A DNA stretch of 15,377 nt from Bremia lactucae (Eukaryota; Oomycota; Peronosporomycetes; Peronosporales; Peronosporaceae). This document shows positions 1 through 7,385 of the stretch, piece by piece. The translations under genes were made by a program, and so were the position numbers. The notes beneath the pieces were generated by a model. It ran no database searches and was not told the origin of the DNA. It was given only the letters and a program-made list of their open reading frames with translations. The DNA is taken from positions 367,191 to 382,567 of the forward strand of contig NW_027152196.1 of the NCBI RefSeq assembly GCF_004359215.1, in the 5' to 3' direction. Within the stretch, counting starts at the first letter, position 1. Each line of letters starts with the position of its first letter.

Positions 1-162
1 GGGGGTAATAGTGGTAAACAACGGTCCAGTGCAGCTCACGGTTGTCTGAGCGCGAATGTTGTCACCCAATCCAAGGTGAAGTCCTCTGTTTTGAGGCCAC
101 TTGACGTGGCGTCCCCGTAAGCTCAATGGGCTGCCCAGACGCTGATTGACCCTTCTTCGGGT

Positions 163-1395
163 ATGCGAAGACCGCAAGCCAACTACGCGCCGATTGAATC
201 GGCGCGACCAATTGATGACATGGCTGTGTCAGAGTTTATACTCCAACGTCAAGACATCACGAGGTTTGTACGCGATACTCTTCGATCTGCAGTGGATAGA
301 CAGAAAGCGAATGCAGACAAACGTGGCAGAAAAAACATGAGTACCTTCAAGAAGGGTGATCGTGTATTGTTATCTACTGAAGACCTACGAGATTCTGCAG
401 TAACCAATCTCGGCGCGAGCAATCTCGCGCCACGTTTCATCGGCCCATTTGCGGTACTCAACGCAATCGGCAACGCATACACGCTGGACATCCCTTCGTC
501 ACTGCGACTTCACCCGATATTTTACGTCGGGCGGCTCAAGGAGCATCGTCCAGCTACGCTTCACGGGTTGGCTCCGTCCTCGGAGTCAAAGGCTCATAGG
601 TCGACCTTCCCTCTCGCCTTGCTGGACGCGCCAGCGATATCGGACGCGGCTGCGTACCAGTCTGCGCGTGCCCAAGAACCTGGCGTTCCAGGTTCCGCAT
701 CCGTTCAAGCAGCTCGCGGTTCGACTGTCGAATCCCGCTCGCTGTTCTGTCAGCCCGCGCAGCTCGATCAAGGGCAGCTTCAGCTTCCAGCTAGGCATCA
801 GCAGCCTTGTTCACAGCCGCATCTACATCGTCCTGGGCAACCAGGACGCCAGCATTACCATCGCGAGGGCCCACCACCACTTGTGGACGCGGAAGGTCAG
901 AAGCGCTGGATCGTGGAACGTTTGTTGGGTCACGAGGACCCTCGTCGTGAAACGACATCGTCGCGAATCCATGCGCGCGCGGTTCAAACCGCGCACAAGT
1001 ATCGTGTACGTTGGCTCGGGTTTCCACCCGAGCAGGATACGTGGGAACCGCACTCTTTGCTCCTTCGAGACATTCCAGACGTCGTTCGGGCATACAAGTT
1101 CGTGCATACGCTTGGTTCAGATTTGGTCGACGACCTGAGTGTTCTCACTGTGAGCGAGGACGAGACGAACGACTACTGTGTCGTGGTGAAGCGTCACCAC
1201 GACTACGAGACCAAGAGCAATTGCGAGAATGTCGTGGTGAAACATCACCACGACGACGAGAGGAAGAGCGACGACGAGAACGTCGTGGTGAACGTGTGTC
1301 CCCACGACCACGCGAACGAGAACGCCGTGGCGAGCGCGTGGCACCACGAACCCGAGAACGCGAGTGGTGTCACCAGCGTGCCGCGCCACGATTAA
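163..1395 (+). CDS. pol: Pol C-terminus: integrase C-terminal domain plus chromodomain (5'-partial, element 1)
   Basis: A 410-codon open frame forming the end of a gypsy polyprotein; integrase inserts the cDNA into the host genome. The frame continues leftward to position 1 with one in-frame TAA at 118-120, so 163 is only the first ATG after that stop, not a natural start. Residues 31-56 match the helical linker after the integrase core (VRDTLRSAVDRQKANADK). Residues 60-125 form the integrase C-terminal domain with the GPY/F motif (IGPF, G94-P95-F96) and the usual HPIFYVGRLK ending. Residues 247-313 are a chromodomain with its aromatic residues (W249, Y280, W284, W294 in QDTWEP). Chromodomains are known to guide such elements to modified chromatin. 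The tail (from residue 340) carries imperfect 17-residue repeats. The catalytic core is missing from the window. The link between the two domains is proline/glutamine-rich. Confidence 0.8.
   Translation: MRRPQANYAPIESARPIDDMAVSEFILQRQDITRFVRDTLRSAVDRQKANADKRGRKNMSTFKKGDRVLLSTEDLRDSAVTNLGASNLAPRFIGPFAVLNAIGNAYTLDIPSSLRLHPIFYVGRLKEHRPATLHGLAPSSESKAHRSTFPLALLDAPAISDAAAYQSARAQEPGVPGSASVQAARGSTVESRSLFCQPAQLDQGQLQLPARHQQPCSQPHLHRPGQPGRQHYHREGPPPLVDAEGQKRWIVERLLGHEDPRRETTSSRIHARAVQTAHKYRVRWLGFPPEQDTWEPHSLLLRDIPDVVRAYKFVHTLGSDLVDDLSVLTVSEDETNDYCVVVKRHHDYETKSNCENVVVKHHHDDERKSDDENVVVNVCPHDHANENAVASAWHHEPENASGVTSVPRHD
1180..1359 (+). repeat. Imperfect tandem repeat in the pol tail
   Basis: Four in-frame units begin at 1180, 1231, 1282 and 1324, with lengths 51, 51, 42 and 36 nt. 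Units 1 and 2 encode 17 residues starting VVVK and ending in EN, rich in His, Asp and Glu. Units 3 and 4 are shortened and diverged. Each of the first two units contains a perfect 10-bp inverted repeat (GTCGTGGTGA, 4-nt loop, TCACCACGAC), and the third keeps 7 bp of it. All lengths are multiples of three, so the frame is preserved. The repeats follow the chromodomain and look like a low-complexity tail, not a known domain. Confidence 0.8.
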
Positions 1396-1438
1396 CCGCA
1401 GTCTTGTGCTCTATCAAGCTGCGCTCATACCGTCCAAT

Positions 1439-1933
1439 TCAGAGCTGTTCATATTCGCTGAGTGGATACTTAGCGACGTGTCGTTGCCAAGTTCCGTGAG
1501 TTGGACGAGGCAACGAGTCACAGGAGTTACAAGATTCGTGCACGTGAACGTAGCAGAGTCGATCTACGTTCCACGCGTTCTCGCATACCTTCTCGCGCAG
1601 CACACCGACTGAGTGTTTGGCGTGGATATCTTCGCGATTAGCAAGCCACTGCTGAAATCTCCTTCGGTCTGCACGCATCCGGTTTCACCGCCCGATGAAC
1701 ACGCACCAAGAACGCTGGAGCGACTCGTACGAGATGCCATCAAGACTCTCCCCGCGTAATCCACGGAAACGCCGGAAGTAATCCTGCATCATTTCAAGAG
1801 AGTCCGGAGCTCGAGCTCCGGACAAGTCGAATAGCGCACAAGGGATCAGGTGCTGATCCATCACGTGGTCTATCGAACTCCCGCTGACAGTGCGCGGGAG
1901 TGCTGTGGTGTTAGCGTTCGCGTCTTCAGTCAT
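1439..1933 (-). pseudogene. Antisense reading frame between pol and the 3' LTR (element 1), one stop
   Basis: On the strand opposite to pol, one frame runs from an ATG at 1933 to a TGA at 1439-1441, broken by a single in-frame TGA at 1685-1687 (CGA by one transition would restore an Arg codon). The frame stays open upstream of the ATG as far as 1978. The product would be about 164 residues, basic and aromatic-rich in the middle (RFRGLRG, ESLQRSW, then RADRRRFQQWLANRE after the stop). I do not recognise a domain. It is convergent with pol and ends 44 nt past the pol stop. A frame in the same place and orientation exists in element 2. It could be a captured or element-encoded accessory protein, or chance in a hairpin-rich segment. 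Confidence 0.4.
1803..1822. repeat. Perfect 20-bp palindrome
   Basis: TCCGGAGCTCGAGCTCCGGA is its own reverse complement with no loop. It lies inside the antisense frame of element 1 and is one of many inverted repeats in the gypsy elements of this window. Confidence 0.95.
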
Positions 1934-1995
1934 TGTTTGGTTTAAGCGGCCGTTAGGGTCTTGTAGTTGAGCCCTCACGGTGTGTGAGTGCTGTC

Positions 1996-2010
1996 TTGAG
2001 AAAGGGGTGA
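1996..2010 (+). other. Polypurine tract of element 1
   Basis: GAGAAAGGGG followed by TGA abuts the LTR start TGTAATGGG. A polypurine tract primes plus-strand DNA synthesis and lies just inside the 3' LTR. Its position shows that 2011-2335 is a 3' LTR read on the plus strand. The same ...GGGGTGA end recurs at elements 2 and 3. Confidence 0.75.
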
Positions 2011-2335
2011 TGTAATGGGCCGCCCCGTTACATAAGTAGTTTCGATTAAGTTTACATGTTACTTAAGTAGGGGTGCTACTTCCGAGGTAGCGAAAGTAGC
2101 ACGTCGTATTTTAGCTGGTTTAATGGGCTCAGTCCCATTATTAGCCAATTAGACATAGGCGCGTAGATTGAGTGGTTCCCATGAGTCCAAGAGAACCATT
2201 CGTACTTAGGATGATTAAAAGACAAAATATAAAACAGAGTTAAAAATACTAAGCACCTAAGACTTGGGCTTTGAGGCTTCCTCAAAGGGTTAGAAATAGT
2301 GTAAGCTTAGTACGGGTTGTTCTAGCCCCGTTACA
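2011..2335 (+). repeat. 3' LTR of element 1 (325 bp)
   Basis: The boundaries are TGTAATGGGC at the start and GCCCCGTTACA at the end, giving the TG...CA and extended inverted termini also seen in the other two LTRs. An inverted copy of the terminus sits just inside the start (2011-2032: TGTAATGGG, short spacer, CCCGTTACA). Further perfect stems are at 2073-2081/2094-2102 (9 bp) and 2269-2276/2280-2287 (8 bp). No second copy of this LTR is in the window, so its age cannot be read from LTR divergence. Confidence 0.8.
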
Positions 2336-2340
2336 ATGAC

Positions 2341-2653
2341 ATGAAGAAAGCCTACGCAGAAGATGAGATCCTTCTGCGTTTAACGGATCATCTGATGAAT
2401 CCATCCAATAAATCTTTTAAAGATTTACCAGTTTTAAATCGATCGTCATCCGATCGATACACAACACGCAACGGCTTATTGTATTACACAGCCGTTACCG
2501 GTGACCCTCCACATGTCGTCGTCCCACTCACAATTATTTGCGCTTGCGCATCATGTATGAGTGTCACGATGCGCCAACAAGTGAGCATCGTTGAAGTGAG
2601 AAGACTTACCTCACAGTAAGTCGCGACTTTTACTGCCCCGCCAGTATCAGTTC
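2341..2653 (+). pseudogene. pol: Pol fragment: RNase H/connection and H2C2 integrase zinc region
   Basis: The first 60 or so codons (KAYAEDEILLRLTDHL..., then NGLLYY and HVVVP) match the segment that precedes the integrase zinc-binding domain in oomycete gypsy pol. After about 2540 the recognisable reading moves to another frame, YECHDAPTSEH, giving the two His of the H2C2 zinc finger. That frame hits a TGA at about 2596 and then continues to SRDFY before shifting again near 2636. The two Cys follow at the start of the next fragment (CEVCQ). So this piece carries at least two frameshifts and one stop and cannot make a continuous product. Confidence 0.7.
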
Positions 2654-3097
2654 GTGCGCAAGTATATTCGTGCTTGCGAGGTATGTCAACGGGTGAAGCC
2701 TATCCCTTCATCTCGTGTACCTCTCCAACCTTTCCCAATTCCGGCAGAGTGTTGGCAGTCCGTATCTATGGACTTCGTCTTCGGACTTCCCAATGGCGAT
2801 CACAAAAACAATGGAATCCTTGCTTTTGTAGACAGATTCAGCAAGATAGTACATCTTGCTGCAACACCAGAATCGATCGCGGCTCCGGGTTGTGCCCGTG
2901 TCATTATCGACACGGTATTCAAACTCCACGATTTACCCCGTAAATTGGTCTTGGACAGAGATCCACGATTCACGGCGGAGTTCTGGCAATCCGTGTTCCG
3001 ATCTTTCGGAACACGGCTGACTATGTCAACATCCGATCACCCAGAAACGGATGGTCAAACAGAACGCGTAAATCGCGTGCTCGAAGAGATACGTTGA
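2654..3097 (+). pseudogene. pol: Integrase catalytic core of element 2 (DDE triad kept)
   Basis: An uninterrupted 147-codon stretch. Residues 1-14 hold the CEVC of the zinc finger and the RVKP that follows it. The core then has the first catalytic Asp at D40 (VSMDFVFGLP), the second at D101 (LDRDPRF) and Glu at E137 (DGQTERVNRV). D101 and E137 are separated by 35 residues, the classic D,35E spacing of retroviral and Ty3 integrases. The frame ends in a TGA just after VLEEI, where related proteins continue. The triad is intact, but the gene is dead because of breaks on both sides. An 11-bp perfect inverted repeat (2991-3001/3006-3016) lies inside the coding sequence. Confidence 0.8.
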
Positions 3098-3697
3098 GGT
3101 TACGTCCAATCGCATTCGAATTAAAGCGAGTTTTTACCGATGGTCGAATTCGCTATTAAGAATTTAATGCATGCGTCTAATCACCCAATTAGAGGGATTT
3201 TCTAGTTTAGGGGGGTGGACTCGCACGAGCAAAAAAAAATTCTGGCTCATGCTCATCACGCGTCGAAGCTACCAACGACGCGAATGATGTCGATGTCAAA
3301 GCAATCGACATCGAAGGTGGTAAAAATATCATGGCAGTGCGCACAAAGCGCACTGGAAAAGACACAACAAATGAGTCAGCAGAGGAATTTTTTCTGGTGC
3401 GAAAATCAGTTATCCGTTTCGTACAGGATTTCATTGCTACCGTCAGAAACGGAATACAGCCAAACATTGAAGAGCAAAAATGTTATTTCATTTAAAAAAA
3501 TTGACCTAGTGCTACTCTCTACGGTAAACTTACCTAAGCGTTTAGTCACTAATGTGGGTAGCAGTAAATTACTACCCAAGTTCATTGGGCCTATCCGTGT
3601 ACTGCATCGCAGAGGCAATGCGTACACAATAGAATTGCCACGTAGGATGCGTTCGCATCCTACGTTTTATGTTGGTCGGCTCCGCCTGTACCATTAG
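3098..3697 (+). pseudogene. pol: Integrase C-terminal part of element 2, rearranged
   Basis: Just after the core stop, the VEFAIKN and MHAS peptides of the integrase are readable near 3138-3180, followed by a TAG at 3204-3206. A long frame (3215-3697) then begins with unrecognisable sequence, passes through a poorly matching helical linker, and becomes clear from about residue 93: FKKIDLVLLST, NVGSSKLLPKFIGPIRVL (GPI in place of GPY/F) and HPTFYVGRLRLYH. The section between HAS and the linker is deleted or shifted. A 12-bp perfect inverted repeat (3640-3651/3654-3665) falls exactly on the MRSHPTF coding segment. Confidence 0.7.
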
Positions 3698-4035
3698 TTC
3701 GCGGTTTCTTCAGAGGACGGATCTGACCACCCTTTTTAAGAATCCCTAAATGATTCTTGTGGCCACGAACCAAATATTCATGTTGAATCTGGAGAATCTC
3801 AGGTCGGGTCCGAACATCCTCCGAACCGCGATGAGCTGACGACAGCTCATCACTCCAAATTTTAGTAGCACTGTTCGAACGGTTTTCCAACCGTCAAATA
3901 CAGTGAGTCTGCACCTTCTGTTTAACAAATGACGTTTATCGCGTTCGTGTTTAAGGTTCTTCACCAATACATGGAGGTAGCGATCAAGTATGTCGATCTT
4001 CGACTCTAGATCCGACACAAGATTTGGATCTAATT
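3698..4035. other. Decayed linker between integrase C-terminal domain and chromodomain
   Basis: No frame stays open here. In related pol proteins this section is a variable linker. The stretch has several perfect inverted repeats, for example 3830-3838/3843-3851 (9 bp, 4-nt loop). I see no separate gene. Confidence 0.5.
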
Positions 4036-4451
4036 TTTCCTCCTCCGCCACTACCATTGGTGAATTCCCACGGTAGTTAACATTTCCTTGTGAATGTATT
4101 CTAAACCACCGTGATGTGAAGGGGCAGCGAACGAGTTATCTGGTTCGCTGGCGCAATTATCCACCTTCGCATGACAGCTGGGAACGAGTTTCCCAGCCGA
4201 TTGTTGACGTTGAGGGCCTCGTCCCTCAGTATGACGAGACACATCGGATGGATCAGAAGGCCCATCGGAAAAAACACGCGCCCCTGGCGCCTGTAAATCA
4301 ATTGCAAAACGTCAATCGCATCCCGTATCTCAATAGAGATGCAAGCCCTTCCCCAGGGCGAAGAGAGGGGATATATACATCCCCTTTTACCCTCTTCGAG
4401 TTGTCAACACAACACGGACAGGGATCACCCCACGTAAGGCATGGAAGATAG
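4036..4451 (+). pseudogene. pol: Chromodomain and C-terminal tail of element 2 pol
   Basis: The chromodomain begins in one frame near 4036 (PLVNSHGS, stop, HFLVN), meets a second stop, and continues after a one-base shift as NHRDVKGQRTSYLVRWRNYP then PSHDSWER, a clear chromodomain core with its W and Y residues. The tail runs to a TAG at 4449-4451. Chromodomains in this position direct integration toward particular chromatin. The last 65 nt overlap the end of the antisense frame (stop at 4387-4389), so the two reading frames converge tail to tail. Confidence 0.75.
4360..4397. repeat. Inverted repeat at the tail-to-tail overlap
   Basis: GGGGAT (4367-4372) pairs with ATCCCC (4379-4384) around a 6-nt loop, and GAAGAG (4360-4365) pairs with CTCTTC (4392-4397) outside it, with unpaired bases between. 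It spans the stop codon of the antisense frame and lies within the pol tail. It could influence 3' end formation on both strands; that is inference. Confidence 0.6.
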
Positions 4452-5299
4452 CCTCACGTGACAACCGATGCAATTCTTGCTTTGCACCAGTTGGAGTTCG
4501 TTTCTCAAACTTTACGCGATTCGCGTTAAGTTTTTGAAGCCAGGCTTCGCGTCCAATGTCTTTGACACTGCGAATGAACGCGCTCCAAGCTTGCATAAGC
4601 GAGACTTTATCTCGCTTATTGTTGCCACTAAACCATCGATGCTTAAGGAAAGCATCGAGATAAAAATCTTCCTCAGCGCGAAAGTTCTTCGCGCTGGGAT
4701 CAAGGCCTTGAAGCTTTGTCGCAATAAATAAGGGATATTTATTGTGTGGAGTAGTCTCTCCAGACAAGCTATTAATTAGCTGCTCGGACAAAAGCCACGG
4801 CTTCTTCTCAGGGGCAAGACGAGACATTTTAGTGTCGTCACTCCCGTGAATGGTACCCACTGAAGCAGGGGTACCACAAGAACTTTTATTACGATGGCTT
4901 ACGCCATCGTCGTCACCTTGCACACAAACAGGTGAAGGTAATCGTACGGGACGCTAAACGGGCGATGGGGAACGTCCTCATCGTCGGAACCAAATAGACT
5001 ATTAACTCGTCTATTAGAATGAGCCCTCTCATTTGAAAGCTCATAGTCAGCCGCCTGACGTCTATCAAGCGACTGTTCCATTCTCCCCGAATCGGCAGTT
5101 CATCCGACTCGCATTCGTAGTCGACCTCCAAAGAGGTGTCGTATTCACGTGGTGAATCACCACGTGCACCCGCAACATCTAGTGTTGCGCGAGTAGAAGA
5201 TACTACGGCAGACGTTCCGTCTGCCGCAAGAGATAATAGTGCGTCATCCGCGGCTGCACGAATCGCAGCCGAAGGCGCAGCACTATCAACACCCCGCAT
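4387..5299 (-). pseudogene. Antisense reading frame between pol and 3' LTR (element 2), two frameshifts
   Basis: Opposite to pol, a protein of about 300 residues can be followed from ATG 5299 (MRGVDSAAPSAA...) to a TAA at 4387-4389, over three frames. The start is the ATG shared with element 3; the ATG used upstream in element 3 is TTG here. Comparison with element 3 shows a one-base deletion near 5090 (after ECESDE) and a second net frameshift near 4925-4975. The first half is acidic, Ser/Ala-rich and probably disordered. The second half (from SRLAPEKKPWLL) is basic and helical-looking, with many Trp, Phe and Leu (LDAFLKHRWFSG, LMQAWSAFIRSV). I recognise no domain. A Gag identity was considered, but the position and strand argue against a normal 5' gag. 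It is framed by pol on one side and the polypurine tract and 3' LTR on the other. Confidence 0.55.
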
Positions 5300-5402
5300 G
5301 AATTTGTTCTTCAATGATGGATCTGACCAATCAACAACCTTTTAAATTAAGTGGTCACATAGTGACCACTCCATCCAATGACAGACAGAGTGATTGTCGT
5401 TT

Positions 5403-5415
5403 AAGGGAGGGGTGA
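5403..5415 (+). other. Polypurine tract of element 2
   Basis: AAGGGAGGGGTGA directly precedes the LTR start TGTAACGGGG. It would prime plus-strand synthesis. The 47 bp at 5386-5432 that span this tract and the LTR edge are identical to the matching stretch of element 3, unlike the diverged flanks. Confidence 0.8.
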
Positions 5416-5755
5416 TGTAACGGGGTGTATCGCTACATAAAATTAACATTTAAAGGTTGTAATTTAATATATTATCTAAAAGGTAGATAATATTTGTAGG
5501 ATATTACTTTATATAGTAATGTTCAGAAATCTTATCCATAAATGGGTATAGGCCATCATATCTATTTATCCCGCAGACTAATCAGCTGTAAACGTAAACA
5601 AAGAGAGAGACAGATAAGATCTCAATTGCATGTTTAGTATTAGTTTAAAATTAAGTTAGCATTTACAAGTAGAAAGAAGAGATACTTAATTATATTAACA
5701 CAGTTTTCATTTAACCCTCTTTAAGTAAGTTGCCTTAAAGAGAAGTCTTCCCCTG
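5416..5755 (+). repeat. 3' LTR of element 2, truncated at its outer end
   Basis: Starts TGTAACGGGGTG and aligns, read on the plus strand, with the reverse complement of the LTR at 14259-14707. Similarity stops near 5755 at CTTCCCCTG, so about 100 bp of the outer (R/U5) end are missing, replaced by a copia fragment. The structure is shared: a 10-bp perfect stem at 5469-5478/5484-5493 has an 11-bp counterpart in element 3. Confidence 0.8.
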
Positions 5756-6655
5756 CATCGCCGAAAAGGTGTGCAAGAGACATTCGGCGCATATTGAGGA
5801 AGAGAAGGCGCTTCACATATAGATGTCAAGAGAGGCGCGGAGGAAAGAAAGGCGGTAGCCAGCGCAGATAAAAAATATTTTATGTCCAGTGCTTTAGCTG
5901 TGGAAAGCGCGGACGCTACGTGCGGGACTGCTAAACAAAGTCAAGTGCAAGTTGCGAAAGCAACGAAGACCACTTGAAAGTGGCATTTATGCCGTAGAAG
6001 GAAGCACGAGCGAAGGTTGAATCATGAAGAATGGAGCGACACCACATATGTCCAAAGACCGAGAAGCTTTTGCCGATTACGCTGAAACTACGACAGCACG
6101 CATCGTGTCAAGTTCAAAGAATGGCGTGCGGCTTACACTATTTGTACATGGGTTAGTGGCTCTGCGCGTTTGGAATGGCAAGTAATGGACGGGCGCGCGA
6201 CTTGAAAACGCACATAATGTTTAAGATCTCAACAAGAATATATGTTCACGGACAATGGCAGCTGCGCGCGGGACGAGGAAGATCGAAATGACTCGAGAAG
6301 AATGCATCGTGACGAAAGGGGACCACGTCGTTCCGACTGGATCGCGACGAGGGATGTGAATGTTACTCAACGTCGATACAAGTGTCGAATGCCACGTCAT
6401 TGAGGACGGAGCAGATCTATGACATCATCGGCTCGGACGTGTGTCATTTTCAATAATGAACAAGTTGATAAAGGATTGCAGCATCAGCGAAGAGTGCGTA
6501 TACGCTGGTAGAATGTGCGACGTGTGTGCAACCGCAAAGCATGGTAGGGAGGATTTCGCTGCAAGGAACAGTCGCCGCGTGGATGACTTCACTCATGTGT
6601 ATGGACGTGCTGGGACCGATCACGACGGCTTCTAAGGCGAAATAAGCGGAATCAC
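5756..6655 (+). pseudogene. Ty1/copia fragment: gag zinc knuckle, protease, GAG-pre-integrase
   Basis: A heavily mutated piece of a copia polyprotein on the plus strand. At 5890-5931 a zinc knuckle reads CFSCGKRGRYVRDC, with Arg where the CCHC His should be, followed by a stop. Near 6021-6065 the protease site reads IMKNGATPHMSKDREAF; copia proteases have a Trp and a DSGA-type site here, so the catalytic Asp is lost and Trp has become TGA. At about 6210-6330 the stretch after the protease (NAHNV, stop, DLNKN, then EECIVTKGDHVV) is visible. At 6441-6620 comes the GAG-pre-integrase domain (MSFSIMNKLIKD, CDVCATAKHG), then after a frameshift DVLGPITTASKAK, the start of the integrase. No product is possible. 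It adjoins the truncated LTR of element 2 without visible LTRs of its own. Confidence 0.75.
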
Positions 6656-6689
6656 TCGGTACACGGGTATGTTCCCGCTGCATGAGAAG

Positions 6690-7385
6690 AGTGACGACTT
6701 GGCGCATGCTGCTGCACCACTGGCGAGCCTTCCCGTCCCCAGAGGTTGCTGGGAGTCCATTAGTATGAATTTTTTTCGGTCTACCGAAACATTCAGCCGG
6801 TAACTCCGGCATAGTGTTCTTTGTTGACCGATTGAGCAAATGGCTCACTTAGCAACCGTGCCGGGTTCCATTGATGGCGAATGTACAACAACGCTGGCAA
6901 TTTCTCTGATCGGGACCCCCGTTTCACGAATAAATTCTGGAAATCAATATTCCGAGTGCTTAAAACCAGATTGGATATGTCCACTGCGGACCATCCGCAG
7001 CCCGATGTCAATTTGAACGTTTCAATCGCGTCATTGAAGATGTTTTACGCAGTGTGTGTGCTCAGACACCAAAGTGCTGAGCTCCATGCTCCCAGTGGTG
7101 GAGTTTTCGTTAAATAACGCTGTACATGCATCTACAGGCTATACTCCGTTCTATGTCAACGGTTTCATCCACCCATGCGTTCCATTAACGATACCACTGC
7201 GTGGTTCAGGGCTTAGGGGGGGAGAATTTGCCGATAGGCTTGCTGATATCAGCCCTGTTACCGTTCGGAAACAAGTAAGCGAGTTTCTCGTGACGCAATT
7301 TAGTATCTTAATACATGTAAGGGATACGATGGCTGATAGCCAAGACAAACAATATGAACAAGCAGATGCCAAAGGCAAAAGATGT
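6690..7385 (+). pseudogene. pol: Gypsy integrase fragment A
   Basis: A degraded Ty3/gypsy integrase core. In order: LPVPRGCWESISMNFF (first catalytic Asp replaced by Asn), then after a shift GNSGIVFFVDRLSK, a gap, DRDPRFTNKFWKS with the second Asp, STADHP, the FERFNRV region holding the Glu in another frame, then SMLPVVEFSLNNAVHASTGY and TPFYVNG. It ends in the linker helix VRDTMADSQDKQYEQA. At that point it joins fragment B, so its C-terminal domain is missing. At least three frameshifts are needed to read it. The first part has a 7-bp inverted repeat in the run near 6775-6790. Confidence 0.7.

Larger units (their letters stand above)
1..2335 (+). mobile_element. Ty3/gypsy element 1, 3' portion (chromovirus type)
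   Basis: The right-hand part of a gypsy LTR retrotransposon, cut by the window start. In order on the plus strand it holds the integrase C-terminal region and chromodomain (to 1395), a region with an antisense reading frame (1439-1933, minus), a polypurine tract (about 1998-2010) and a 3' LTR (2011-2335). The base after the LTR falls inside the pol sequence of another gypsy element, so element 1 is probably inserted in element 2. In that case 2336-2340 (ATGAC) would be one copy of the target duplication; the other copy is off the window. The order integrase, polypurine tract, LTR fixes the plus orientation. Confidence 0.85.
2336..5755 (+). mobile_element. Ty3/gypsy element 2, 3' portion, decayed
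   Basis: Starting directly at the end of element 1's LTR, this is the 3' half of a second gypsy element. It holds the end of the RNase H/connection region, integrase zinc-binding region, catalytic core, integrase C-terminal domain, chromodomain (to 4451), a convergent antisense frame (to 5299), a polypurine tract (5403-5415) and a truncated LTR (5416 to about 5755). Several frameshifts and stops break pol. Its 5' half should lie to the left of element 1, outside the window. From the antisense frame to the LTR it aligns with element 3 (14259-15377) at what I judge by eye to be about 80-85% identity. Confidence 0.8.

Noticed and set aside
1180..1359. CRISPR-like array
   Set aside because: The units are in-frame coding repeats without unique spacers, inside a eukaryotic retroelement.
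449..1499. Long overlapping frames (449-1138 and 1011-1499) in the element 1 pol region
   Set aside because: They overlap the frame that carries the GPF motif and chromodomain and contain no domain themselves.
4387..5314. Antisense frame read as the gag gene of a separate minus-strand element with 5' LTR at 5416-5755
   Set aside because: The sequence at the LTR edge is a polypurine tract oriented for a plus-strand 3' LTR, not a tRNA primer site. The same order with plus-strand pol occurs in two families, and no zinc knuckle or clear Gag domain was seen. It remains the main alternative.
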